A DNA stretch of 64,000 bases from Voacanga thouarsii (GCA_026120185.1 JANUWF010002208.1:2046001-2110000); one strand, 5' to 3'; positions 49,721 through 61,000 are shown, numbered from the stretch's first letter. Numbers and translations: made by a program. Notes: generated from the sequence alone by a model not told the origin.

Positions 49721-49891
49721 AATGCGACCTTAAACTCGGCCATTCTAAAAAAAAAAAAAAGAAGAAATCGGGTTAAGGATGCGATCTCTAGTTAACCCAG
49801 AATGCGACCTCATTATTAACGGAATCCTGATTCCAGCTGCCCCTCTGTCGGAATTTGGTGCAAAAATAGCACCATTTTCCAGAATTTCCGA
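49721..49891 (-). repeat. Right terminal inverted repeat of the MULE
   Basis: Inverted partner of 42795-42965. Just inside it lie several AATGCGACC motifs. Confidence 0.9.
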
Positions 49892-49900
49892 ATTCTCTAA
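49892..49900. other. Right target-site duplication of the MULE
   Basis: ATTCTCTAA, identical to the left copy at 42786-42794. Confidence 0.9.
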
Positions 49901-49907
49901 TTAGGTA

Positions 49908-50125
49908 ACCATACCAATTAGGAATGACAATAGGGCGGGAAAGCTGGCGACTTGAAATCCCAGGCCCTTTCCTGTGTTTCCTTATTCTAGCCCGTCTTTG
50001 ACTCGTCCCTGATACAGAGAAAGGCAGAATCTTCGCGTCCGTTTTGTCAAAGACAAAATAATCCCTAATCTTGGCTAATAAGAAAGTGGGAGCTCAACGG
50101 AGAATGAAATCTAAAATTCTCTAAT
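49908..50125 (+). repeat. Direct repeat D2 right of the MULE
   Basis: Second copy of the tandem unit seen at 42600-42794, ending with TCTAAAATTCTCTAATTGAG. Its end contains the same ATTCTCTAA that was the insertion target in D1. The GC-rich core (GGGCGGGAAAGC, GCCCGTCTTTGAC) resembles dispersed plant repeats, but I cannot name the family. Confidence 0.8.
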
Positions 50126-50588
50126 TGAGCCTAAAGTTAAAAATTAAAATAAAAACCTAAAAAAATAAACAAAACCCATTTACAATTAAAATTTTAATAC
50201 AATAACAGTTTCAATACAATGTATTCATAAGATGATAATAAAACATTAAAATAATTAAATTCTAAAAAACTAAATTATATGAATAACAATAAATTATGGA
50301 TCGTAATAAATTCTACAATTCACTCATAAAATAATAATAAAGTCCTAAAATAAACTTATTATGCTAATTATTTAGTGTAATTATACTATAAAGAGAAGAG
50401 GATTATTAATATTAAAATATACTAAGATGATAAAATTACTAATATAATTTTATTCAACAAAATAGTAATTAAATATTAATTTTCTATATGCAAATAGCAT
50501 AAAATAAAATATGATTTTGTATCATTCATTCTTCTTTCTTATACTTACAATTTTAAATTATATTCATATACTATATTTTAAATCTAAT
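50126..50588. other. AT-rich spacer
   Basis: About 460 bp of A/T-rich sequence with no supported feature. Confidence 0.5.
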
Positions 50589-50770
50589 CATACATACATA
50601 CATACATACATACATACATACATACATACATACATACATACATACATACATACATACATACATACATACATACATACATACATACATACATACATACATA
50701 CATACATACATACATACATACATACATACATACATACATACATACATACATACTTACTTACTTACTTACT
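50589..50770. repeat. (CATA)n then (CTTA)n microsatellite
   Basis: About 165 bp of pure CATA repeat followed by about 18 bp of CTTA. The long plus-strand frame through it, a repeated HTYI peptide, is an artefact of the repeat. Confidence 0.97.
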
Positions 50771-52296
50771 TGTTAGAATTCGTGGATTCCTAAACGCGGG
50801 AAACATCCACGAATCCCTCTCGAGGACCCAAGTAAATGATTAAGAAGATCTAAGGTTTAAGAATTAACTCTGGTTGCTGTAATCGAAATCCTTCGATTCT
50901 AATTGCGCTGTTGTACGTTCAACCCGATCAATCACCAAACGCTGCAGTATGCGAACGTCCTCTATCGGATACACATCGCGAACTCACTCGATACCCGGGG
51001 AGTGCTAGCGCCTAGGGTTTGAGAGGTTTTTCTTCTCTTCTGGTAGAGAATGACACGAATGTTCTCAACTTAAAAATTGGACTATTGAAAAGTCGGCTAG
51101 GGTTTTCTTAAAAATCCCCCGAACCTCTTAGAGTCCAACCCTAATAATATCTTATCATATTCTAATTTAAATTCAAATTAAATTAAAACTGGTATGATAA
51201 GATTCTGCCATTATCTCGATAATTTAACTAATTAATTTACCGAGTCAGATTCTTATAATCTGGACATCATCCAGATACATCGAATGTGGACACATTTTCA
51301 GATTCATTGTATCTGGTAAATTTTCTAAGTACAATTAACTTAAACATATTTTCAGATTCATCGAATCTGGTCACCAGAAAATAACCTAACAAGTTCGCTT
51401 ATTGTGTGACCCTATATGTTCATTTAACACTGACAGTGTGCCTAAATCATATTTAAATGGCCCACAAGTTATAAGCGGTTTCTAGCAAAACATTATAACT
51501 ATCCAGGTTAAATGAAGATCGGTGATCTCTTTGAACCAAACCATAATTTTATATTTAATCCTTTTGTCACACGATATCCAGATTAAGCATAAGGCACGGA
51601 GCATGTCATCATTATTAAGCTTAATCAATTATTTCTTGATTTCATAGTAGACTATTCAAACAAATGATATCAATATCTTAGATTGATATATTTGAGCACA
51701 ACCATGTATTTTTAACAGTCTAACTTATCAAGGGGCCCATGGATATCTCTCCCATAATTGAGAGGGATAAATTCCTTCACAATCAATCATATTCCTCTCC
51801 TTGATTTATTCTATATCCAACAGTAGTCTAATTTATTATCTGGTTAAAGACAACTTTAGACAATGTCAAAATATAGAATTTATCAAGTAGAAAACTATGA
51901 TGAATTTAGGTCGAAGGACTTTTAATATTATTATAGCTAAAAAGTACTTATGACATATTCCATGAAGTACTCTCACAGTGGGTCATGTCCAATATCATGT
52001 TCTCTAACATTTATTTATGTCTTGACTCGATATCACAAATATCCATGGCCAATAAAACATAGCCATCAAGTCACAAACATACTAATCTTAATTTATTATT
52101 ATTCCAATAATAATAATCGATCGAAGATAGCTTTAGAATAGTCATTGTATTCATTGTAGGGTTTTACTATCAAGTCACGTACTTGATGACCACAAAACAA
52201 AACTCACTATTCATGAAAAGGAAAGCCTCATATTATTATATAAAACATAATGACAATAGTATAAGTACAAATTGACTCTAGGGCATATCCCCAACA
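50771..52296 (-). mobile_element. Solo LTR of a copia family (second copy)
   Basis: On the minus strand TGTTGGGGATATGCCC to GAATTCTAACA, 1526 bp, homologous to 20925-22445 throughout (shared blocks include GCGAACGTCCTCTATCGGAT and CCATGGATATCTCTCCCATA). It begins right at the end of the microsatellite. No clean target duplication is visible (TTACT against ATATT), perhaps because the microsatellite changed after insertion. Confidence 0.85.
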
Positions 52297-52363
52297 ATAT
52301 TTACATACTAATTATATATTTGTATTTCATGTATAGATATAAAAGTAATAAAAATATCTTATG

Positions 52364-52364
<1 letters not shown>

Positions 52365-52398
<34 letters not shown>
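52365..52398. repeat. (TA)n microsatellite
   Basis: Uninterrupted TA run of about 34 bp. Confidence 0.95.
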
Positions 52399-52403
<5 letters not shown>

Positions 52404-52437
52404 TTTATTCATTTTCATTTGAATTATCTAAACTACG

Positions 52438-52449
52438 CTCTAATACCAC
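52438..52449 (-). other. tRNA-Met primer-binding-site-like sequence
   Basis: Minus strand reads TGGTATTAGAGC, one change from the core complementary to initiator tRNA-Met. It could mark the start of a lost minus-strand retroelement, or belong to the pararetrovirus-like fragment next to it, though that fragment reads on the plus strand. Confidence 0.4.
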
Positions 52450-52529
52450 TATGAGAGGGGGTGGGGAAACAAATTCTGAACTCATTGTGAAGCTATAATA
52501 AAATTTATCAATAAGAAAAATTAAAAATG

Positions 52530-53100
52530 AAATTCTCAAATAATATGGTTGAATTTGTTAATAGAATTACAAATGATAGGTATAAAATAAATTTTGAACA
52601 TATTAGAGGCAATGATAATAAAATAGTAGACCATTTATCAAGGTTACTCACAACAATTATTTGACATTGGACAAGATGAACTTCAACAACAAAACACAGA
52701 TTGGTCAATGAGAGCTCAACAAGTATTCCAAAGGAACAAATCTTCATTTTAGCTTTGTAGCAGAAAGTAATTTAGAAGAAATACATCATATATTCTTAGA
52801 CAACCTATGGGATGCATAAAATGCAGTCCAAAAGGTAAAAAATTCAAATTCCTTAACCTTTTATCTTAGCAATCTCCCTAAAAAAAATTTTACATACTAC
52901 ATAGTTACACGTGGTCACCAACCAGGTGTTTATTGGAGAAGACTTTTTAGTCACACCACAAACTCTTTTGGATTATAGTTGCCTCAACTAGGTCATTTTC
53001 ATTGATCCAATTCAGTCAAACATTTTTAATATACAGTTTGCCATCACAATTTAAAAGAATTTGAAAGGGCTATTAGTAAAAGTAACAGTTATATCAGCCC
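52530..53100 (+). pseudogene. Fragment of an endogenous plant pararetrovirus (RNase H tail and viroplasmin-like domain)
   Basis: Plus strand, in pieces. At 52575-52650 a segment FEHIRGNDNKIVDHLSRL matches the end of a reverse-transcriptase-linked RNase H. About 150 bp later a Cys-containing segment GCIKCSPKGKKFKF is followed by YYIVTRGHQPGVY (about 52895-52935), the signature of the Cauli_VI/viroplasmin-type domain found in Caulimoviridae and some RNases H. A later piece FERAISKSNSYISP fits the same domain's continuation. Stops and frame changes separate all pieces, and no capsid, movement or polymerase part is seen. It is a small inactive relic. A gypsy origin for the RNase H piece alone is possible; the combination favours a pararetrovirus. 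Confidence 0.55.
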
Positions 53101-53819
53101 TACCAAAGGTTTGATCTGGAGATTTTTCTTGTGATACATAAAATCTAGGTCTCTTCTGTAAGCACAATAACAGTTTGGCAAGAGATAAATACAATGCAAG
53201 TTTGTTCCAAAAACATCTCCACCCAACTCTACCATTAGAGACCAAGAACCCCAACCTTTAAGCATGACAAAATTATGAAGAGAGGATAAGGATTTTGACT
53301 ATTTGCAAAAAATAAAATTCATAAAATATATGTATACTTTATAGTCAAATTTAGAAAATATTTGTTTATTGTGGATTTGATTAATGAGACTTTTTATGTG
53401 GTAGAAAATATCCGTCAAAAATAGTTTTATCATTTATTTTTTTAAAATTACCTACCATTCTAACTTTTCCGCATATCTATTCTACATGGTTTCTTACCAT
53501 AAATGTAGGAAAAGAATGAGAGGACTTGCTACTTTGTATTAGTTTTAAGTCTTAGAATTCTTTTATCTGTTTTCTAAATTCTTCTTGATCTTTAGAATTA
53601 TACTTCATTGGCTTAATTCTAATAATCTTATTTTTATCTTTTAATTATATTTTTGCTTCTTCTTTATTTTTATCCCAACAAGTTAAGTAATTTTCAAAAT
53701 AATAAAGGTTTAAGGTTTATCTTATGTTTTTTTTTTCAAGTATATCCTGAATTTGTTTTAATAAAATTTCCTTTTTATCTAAAAATATTTCAAGTTTTAA
53801 CATAGGTGTACGCGTGCAT

Positions 53820-53820
<1 letters not shown>
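53101..53820. other. AT-rich spacer
   Basis: About 0.7 kb with no recognisable coding region; possibly more of the pararetrovirus relic, but too decayed to say. Confidence 0.4.

Positions 53821-53854
<34 letters not shown>
53821..53854. repeat. (CA)n microsatellite
   Basis: About 34 bp of CA immediately left of the copia LTR start. Confidence 0.95.
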
Positions 53855-53859
<5 letters not shown>

Positions 53860-56800
53860 TATTGGAATATATGCCTTCTAGACTAGTTTATCTGATGTAA
53901 TTATCGAATTTATTAATAAAAGAATATATTTTCAAAATTTGTTTGTGAATTTACATTTTATTTGTGCATTATTTTCGTTTGGAAATGACTTATTGTGTTT
54001 AAGTAAGTGATCCATGTGAATTGTGGTTTTTCACAGTAAAGTATGGATCGCAGATTACTTAACACATAAATGCTTGTTCTTAACCTATTGATGAGAATGA
54101 GAATCTCATCATGTATAGGTTATTGTGTTATGAATTCTAAAAGGGGAATGACTTACCCTTAGCTAGTAAGTAGTCCACTTACTTCATAGCATGAGCGTAT
54201 TTCGAATTCGTAGAACATGACCCATAATAGTGGTTTCTAAAAGTACTATTTAAAAGAAACTCAGGTTATTATTGCTACAACGTGGACTAATACTCTACCG
54301 CTTGAATATAAGTTGGTGGTCTGACGAAATTAGAAGTATATACTTTGATATATTGTAATTGAAGTTCTTTCGTAGAACTCGATATACTTGTATATTAGGT
54401 ATATGTGATTAGTTAGTTAAGACAAACTTGTACAAGATAGCTTCTATGCTATATCACCCCTTGTGACTATTCAAATGATCTAATTATCCAAGGCCCTAGG
54501 GAACATGACTTGGATGTTTACTTTTGAGTATCTCCCTTGAAAAGTGAAAACATTCTTGGAGTCGTGGATCATTGGACTAGAGGTCTAAGGATGGTAGATG
54601 TCTTTTAGAGAAGTGTTATTACACTTCCCCTATCTAAATGCACGGCGATACGTAGAGAGGTATTTTAATTATTACACCTATAGGTCGAAGACTTTGTTAA
54701 CGCAGTATTGTCCTTGGGGTCAATATTTTTTTATGGTGATATTAGGAAATATTTAAAATGTAAAATATAGCTATTTATATAACATGGGTATTTTGGTCAT
54801 TTTAGTAGCCAAGGCGATATGTCTTTTGGTCCCCGAATGGCCCTTAAGTCATGCAAGATTTAGGTTAAGGAATTGGCATTGATATTTATCGGTTTTATTT
54901 TATTAGTCTAATTTATTATTGGACTAGAATAAAATAAAAGGTTCAAGAGAGAGTATTTATTTTATCTAGTTTAATTAATTAATTAATTATTCAGGGCCCA
55001 AGGCCCAAATTGAATAATTAAAAAATTAATTTGGATATAAACTAGATAAAAGGTATAGAATTTTATATTGGTTTATTTGAGCTTGTTAATTATTTATTGG
55101 GCTGTTTAATAAAGCCCAAAAAATAAATAATTGAGATTTATTATTTATGAATGCTCAAACTCAAGCATAAATAATTTTATCTAGCCCAATGAATAAGACC
55201 AATGGTAAAATCAAATTTTAAAAATAAAAATAAAAATAAAAATAATTAAATTAAATAATTAATTAAAACAACACGGGATGGAACCCGTGTTGTTTCGCGT
55301 GCAAGATAACAGAAAGCATGTATGCTTTCTATTTGCACGCAGATGAACTCTCTCTCGAGGGATTTGCTAAAATGAATGAAAATGAATTGAAGGCTTCAAT
55401 TGGTTGATAGAGCTTAAGAATTCAATTTTCACTCATAGAGATAGAGACCACAGCAAGCATTTCGACCAAGCCTTCAAAGCTTATCAAAACTTAATCTTCA
55501 AGCCTTCACCGACCGTGTTACTGGTACCATTTGATAGGGCCTAAATTAGTTATATATTTTCTAGTTATTGAGGCTATTTTGTGATACATTTTGTTCAATA
55601 ACTAGTCATATTCCTTCATATTTGAGATTTTATCCTTAGAAAGGTATTTTGTGCATTATTTCATATTTTAGGGGTAAAATAAGACAAAAACATCATAAAA
55701 CAGAATAGAGGCAGTACCGACTAGGATAGGGGAACCGGCGCAAGCCACGTGCTGTTGGCACACATTTCGATGCGATAAAAAATTAGTGAAGTAGAGCTAA
55801 ACAGAACTAAATCGCACGCCGGCTAGGAGGCTAGAGGCGGCGTCGGCTGCATTTTGGAAAGGTTGGTGTGAAAATTAAGAAAAATCAGCGAACAATTAAA
55901 GAGACAGAACACAACCGGCGCCGGCCCTAGGCAGGACAGGCAGCACCAGCTGTGCCCTGATACTGTGGCAGTACCTCAATTTTCACGCATAATTTTTGGT
56001 AATTTATAGAGTTTTAGTATTTTCCTACTTCTAGTCAGCCAGAAACCCTAGAGGAACGAAATTAGACACTTCTAAAGCCTATAAATAAGGGGAAAAAACA
56101 AGAGAAATGAGAGGATTCGGAGATCATAACAGAAAATCACTCAAACTAAGGAGAAATTTTTCAGTTCAAGGAGAATTGTGCAAGAGGGCCTACAAAGGAA
56201 GAAGAAGGAGGCTTGTCTATGAGTGTTTTTTTTTTTTTACTTTTGTTTTCTTTTTCTTGGACAATGATGTGTTAATTATTTTATTTTAATTTGACATTGT
56301 TTAGGTATTCATGATTTTTAGAGTTACTTTGATCTTTTGATTAATTGATTATTATTCTTGGTATTTAATTACTTATGCTAATTACAAGATTAGTTGGTTG
56401 TTTCTTTCCATTAACTTGCTTGGATAAAGGGGTTGATGGTGATCTCAATTCATTAATTTCATATTTATTGTCTCTTAACTTGCTTGAAAAAAGGGGTTAA
56501 TTGCTAAGAATTGAGTAATTAAAGGTTAATTGGTGTCTGTCAGAATATAGATTCATTGGTTAATTTCATATTTTAAGTTTGCTAGGATATGAAAATTTAA
56601 ACAATGATTGTGTTTAATGCATCTTTTGGGTGAATTAGTTGAGACAGGATATGTGATGCTAATTTGTCTAGAAGATAGTGATTTCATGGATTGGAAAAGA
56701 AGTGAATCTATCTTAATCCTTCATAATGCCAAGAGAATAATTTGTTATGATAATGATTGAATACTTTAAAGTCGTATTTGTCAAAATAATAGTTTAAGTT

Positions 56801-57268
56801 ACATAATTCTCCATCCTTGACATGTATATATTCTTTTATTTTATTTTATTTTCCTTTTTATTCTTTTTCGCTTTATTGAATCGGTTAAACAATGAAAGAA
56901 AAGTGATTCATGCACACTTGTTCTTGGAGGATCGACACTCGTTTGAACCCTATACTATGCTTAATGATAAGTACACATGCTCAGATGTGTAATTTGGGGT
57001 TAACGTTTTAATTGAAACTTAATTGGGAATATTCTTATTTTTATATAATTTTTATACCCAAATCTAAATACAACACCATTTCGGAAGATCAAAGGCTTCG
57101 CGTGAATTAGACGCAATAGACGTTTACAAGGACGTGATCTAATAGCCTCAAATATCCTTGTACAGACATCTACACCAGTGCGAAGAGGACCATTTAATCA
57201 CAGAGGTAAATTTTTCGCTTTCCTAGCAAGCTTTCATTTTTGATGATTTTTGCCATTTTAAACCTTCA
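53860..57268 (+). mobile_element. 5' LTR of copia element 2, split by a solo LTR
   Basis: Starts TATTGGAATATATGCCTTC (expected TGTTGG, so the TG is mutated), has an AATAAAAGAATA block early on, and ends AACCTTCA two bases before the primer-binding site. Bases 54484 to about 55260 match the window's left end (1-760). Removing the inserted solo LTR and one target copy (55532-57080) leaves about 1.86 kb. The downstream copia gag-pol has the same orientation. Confidence 0.85.
55532..57075 (+). mobile_element. Solo LTR of the Tat/Athila-like gypsy family, inside a copia LTR
   Basis: A 1544-bp TG...CA LTR (TGATAGGGCCTAAATTAG to TCTAAATACAACA) with a perfect target duplication CCATT at 55527-55531 and 57076-57080. 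Homologous to 5870-7284 (direct) and 4022-5589 (inverted). Carries a GC-rich block of CCGGCGCCGG-like motifs at about 55715-55970, where the other two copies also carry different GC-rich motifs. Confidence 0.93.
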
Positions 57269-57270
57269 AT

Positions 57271-57283
57271 TGGTATCAAAGCC
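57271..57283 (+). other. Primer-binding site of copia element 2
   Basis: TGGTATCAAAGCC, close to the initiator tRNA-Met complement TGGTATCAGAGC, two bases after the LTR end. Confidence 0.85.
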
Positions 57284-59022
57284 ATGGTTTGGCAAATGTA
57301 GGAAGCATGCTAGGCTTAACTAAAACAAGAAAATATTTGTTTTGGTTGAAATTTGTGATCCTTCATGTTTATTAGTATGGGTAGTTTCAATGTAAGCTTC
57401 GCGAGTAGAAGTATAGGAACAATGTATTTTGATTACTTTCATGGGAATCGTGTAAGCCCAGTGTTTTTTAAGGGCATAGACGGTAGTTTGAATGATTATT
57501 GAGTGAAAACCATGAGAAAAAAAAATCACAGATAGTTCGCAGAGGTGCATTCTAGAGAAGAAGGCACTGTTGAAGCCATAGGAGCCGAGCCGAGCCGAGC
57601 CGTGCCACAGGAGTTGAGCCACCGTTGGATGTGTGTGGAGCCGTTGAGCCGCGGCTCCAAGTCACGCGCCACTCACATGGCGCGAGGAAGGTTCCTCGCG
57701 GAAAGCCTTCCGCGAGGATTGCAATTGCAATCTATTGGGCGATCAACATTTTGACTGTGCAGCTGGGCGGGCACGGCGCAAGTCTCGGGTCCACCCACCC
57801 GGATCCAACCCATGGGCCGTGATCCAGTGTGGTGGGTGCATGGACCTAACCCAAATTAAAAAAAAAAAATTGATTTTTGGTCCTATACTAGGCAAAATTA
57901 TTTTTATTACAATAGTTAATATTCTTTGAATATTTTGTATGAAAAATAATAGTAAAGAAAATTTAGAATTAAACAAGACCATTAATTAATTAATGTGTTT
58001 AATTCTATTATTTGGACACTTAGGTAAAAAGAATAGAAAAGTATGAAAATGTTTACAGTTTTCTAGCATGCTTATTTCTTTTTGTACCCTATGTGCGAAT
58101 TTTCTCAAAAACCAAAGTCTTTGGGAATTTTTGACAAAGAAAAACATTTTATTTAAATTAAATGGTTAATTTTAATTCGAACAAAAATTAATTCTTGGAT
58201 ATTTTCTCAAAGGATTTTAGCATTGACATAGAAAATATATTGGATTTAGATATTTTTGTGAATTAAAATAGAAAACTATTTTGATTGAATTTTAACAAGA
58301 AAAATTATTTTTGTCAAATTAAATTTGAAATCAAAATCTCTTGAAAGTTTTATTGAATTTTTTTAAATTATTAAGTTTATTAACTTAAATAAAAATTAAT
58401 CTATGGAAAACTTTCTCAAAAGGTATAAACCTTGACATAGAAATTTTTATGGATTTAGATATTTTATTTTGAGTTAAAAGAAACTTAATTGAAATTTTCA
58501 AAAAATATTTTATAAGAAAAACCCTTATTTTAAAATATTAAGTGGGAGAGGGGTTCCAACGGACCTACGGCTTCCATCACGATCCTCATTAGAGATCGTT
58601 GGTCCCCTCGTGTCACCCTGAGAGTGAACCCGTATAGGATGGAGATACCATAAGGATCTAGAACTAATGGATGGATGGATGTAATTAATAACTTGAGACA
58701 CGTGCTATGATCGGCCAGCCTACGTTGGAGGTTATAGTGCGAGGAATGTCCATAGAAAATGAGAAGAAACGGTCATCCCACGATGGAGTTATCTTCTAGA
58801 TCATTACCTAGAAGAGAAATTAATTTGTGGTGGTTAATACACTTAGCTTAGAAAACTGTTAATCTTCCCAAGAAGCTATGTCAGTTTTTCTAAAAGCAAA
58901 ATTAATCATATTAAAGATAATAGTGATATGATTAACTATTATCGAATTTAATATGAGGATAAAGTCACAAATTATTTTGATTTTCATAAACTGAATTTTC
59001 TTTTATTTTTTATTTTTCAAAA
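57284..59022 (+). other. Leader of copia element 2
   Basis: Non-coding stretch of 1.7 kb between primer site and gag. A GC-rich part at about 57570-57850 includes repeated GAGCC and a near-palindromic CGCGAGGAAGG...CCTTCCGCGAGG; short overlapping frames there are not supported as genes. The rest is AT-rich. Confidence 0.6.
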
Positions 59023-59810
59023 ATGGTTGGTGGAGGTTCTTTCAGTCCTTTGGTCGTTATTCTCCGTGAGAATAAGCTAATGGGTCCAAATTATGTGGAT
59101 TGGAAAAGAATCTTGGACATAATACTCATTACTGAAGAGTATAAGTATGTTCTCTTTGAAACCTGCCCTATTATTGGGGAGGGTTTCACTGCTAACGAGC
59201 GCGAGGCTGAAAAAGCATGGAAGAAGGCCAACGAAATGGCTCGATACTACATGTTGACCTCTATGTCTAATGTGCTCCAGTCAAAACACGAGCACATGAC
59301 CACTGTATATGATATTAGCCAATCATTAGCCACGATATTCGCCGATAAGAGCCGGCTCGCAAGGTAAGAAACTCTAAGGACATTCATAAACACTAAGATG
59401 GCTTAGGGAGTATCAGTCAGGGAGTATATGCTCAAAATGATTGCTTCTTTCGAGGAAGCGAAAGTCTTAGGGGCTGTTATTGACCCCGAGAGCCAAGTGG
59501 ATATGCTTCTCGAATCTCTGCCAGACTCTTTTACTCAATTCAAGTTGAACTACAACATAAATAAATTAAACATAACTTTAACTGAGTTAATGAAAGAGCT
59601 CCAGGTGGCGAAGAAGATCATGAAGTCACAGTCTAAGGCTATGATTGTTAAGACTTTTTCTTCCAGAATTGGGCCTAAGCCCAGGAAGTTTAAGAAGAAG
59701 AAGGGAAATGCACAGGCCCAACCCAAGAGCTAGCCCAACAAGCCCAAAGGCAAATGCTTCAAATGCGGGCAGAAGGGACACTAGAAAAATGAGTGTCCAG
59801 AACTTCAGGT
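59023..59810 (+). pseudogene. Copia gag, broken
   Basis: Starts MVGGGSFSPLVVILRENKLM and continues with MGPNYVDWKRILDIILI and EMARYYMLTSMSNVLQSKHE, a copia-type (UBN2) gag. A stop at 59365 and a frame change separate the middle part (DMLLESLPDSFTQFKLNYNI, NITLTELMKELQVAKKIM). A zinc knuckle CFKCGQKGH-x-KNEC at about 59757-59797 has a stop (TAG) after the His. It would form the particle and bind RNA. Confidence 0.87.
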
Positions 59811-61000
59811 CAAGAAAAATCCTACAAGTATTGTTCTCTATCTACAGTCTATTTCAATGGTTGGATCAACTTCCACTTGGATTTTTGATTCTGGTGCCAC
59901 TGATCATATCTGTAACTCTTTGCAAGGGTTTAGGAAGACAAGAAAACTTCAGAAGAGCGAGCATGGACTACGAGTAGGAAATGGAGCACGAGTAAGAGCC
60001 CTTACAGTGGGAGAGTTAGATCTTGTTTTTTATTATAATAAAATAGTTGTATTAAATGATATTTTATATGTACTCGATTTTAGACAAAATTTGATTTCGG
60101 TTGCAAAGCTAATAAATCATGGATATTCTATTTCTTTTCATTCTGGTATTACTATTAGTAGAAATGGAGAAGTTTTATGTACATGGCACATGTATAAAAA
60201 CTTATTCTTTTTAAATCCTACAAACAATCAAATAAATAACGCTCAATCTAAACCTTTAAGTAAGAAAAGAAAGGCCAATGTTAATGCCTCATATCTTTGG
60301 TATCTAAGGTTGAGTCATATTAACTCAACTAGGATTCAGAGGTTAATCCATGATGACCCTTGGGCTCATTAAAATTAAAAAGTTAGCCTCGGTGTGAATC
60401 CTACCTTATGAGAAAAATTACCAAAAGGTCGTTTACCCAAAAGGCTGATAGAGTCAAGGAGATATTGGGTCTTGTTTATACTGATGTATGTGGTCCTTTG
60501 TCTACTCAAGCTAAAGGGGGCTTTGAGTACTTCATCACTTTCACAGATGATTATACAAAGTTTAGTTATGTCTACCTAATGAGGCACAAGTCTAACTCTT
60601 TTGACAAGTTCAAAGAGTTTAAGGCTGAAGTAGAGCGTCGGACAGGTAAACTGATCAAAACCTTATGAATCGAATCGTGGTGAAAAATACCTCCTCAGTG
60701 AGTTTGAGGATTACATGATACATCATGAAATAGTATCCCAACTCTTTGCGTCAGGTACACCCTAGCAGAATGGAGTAACTGAGAGAAGGAATAAGACATT
60801 AATGGAAATAGTCTGAAGCATGATGTCTCATGCTACTCTTCCAATCTCTTTTTGGAGATATGCCTTGGAAACAGCGGAATATATTCTGAACTTGGTTACT
60901 TCCAAGTCAGTACCTAGGACACTCTATGAGATGTGGATTGGGCGTAAGCCAAGTCTAAATTATCTCAGAATATAGGGCTGTCCAGCTTATGTACTAATTA
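59811..61000 (+). pseudogene. Copia protease and integrase, broken
   Basis: The protease motif WIFDSGATDHIC (about 59878-59913) keeps the catalytic D-S-G. The next part has RVGNGARVRALTVGEL and YVLDFRQNLISVAKLI. Integrase: LWYLRLSHINSTRIQRL in the zinc-binding region, then LVYTDVCGPLSTQAKGGFEYF and FTDDYTKFSYVYLM (60476-60590) with two acidic residues. Stops at 60370 and 60666 and later damage (for example a stop inside an otherwise conserved segment near 60815) break it. Confidence 0.87.

Larger units (their letters stand above)
42795..49891 (-). mobile_element. Complete Mutator-like element (MULE) with transposase and plant-mobile-domain genes
   Basis: A 7097-bp element bounded by terminal inverted repeats of about 171 bp (42795-42965 and 49721-49891). 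Matching blocks, reading inward, are GAAATTCT, TTTTTACACC/TTTTTGCACC, GGACAGCT/GGGCAGCT, GGATTCCGTT, GAGGTCGCAT, a T-run and GAGTTT(G/A)AGGTCGCATT. It is flanked by a perfect 9-bp duplication. Both cargo genes read leftward from the right end: the plant mobile domain gene first, then the MuDR-type transposase. Both contain stops, so this copy cannot move by itself, although its ends look intact. Confidence 0.93.

Noticed and set aside
42600..50125. Direct repeats D1/D2 as LTRs of one retrotransposon
   Set aside because: They do not start with TG or end with CA, have no primer site or polypurine tract, and between them lies a MULE with its own inverted ends and 9-bp duplication.
50511..50843. 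110-codon frame rich in HTYI repeats
   Set aside because: It is the translation of a CATA microsatellite running into an LTR; not a gene.
57545..57982. Several overlapping frames on both strands in a GC-rich patch
   Set aside because: They lie in the copia leader; GC-rich sequence lacks stops by composition, and no family signature is seen.
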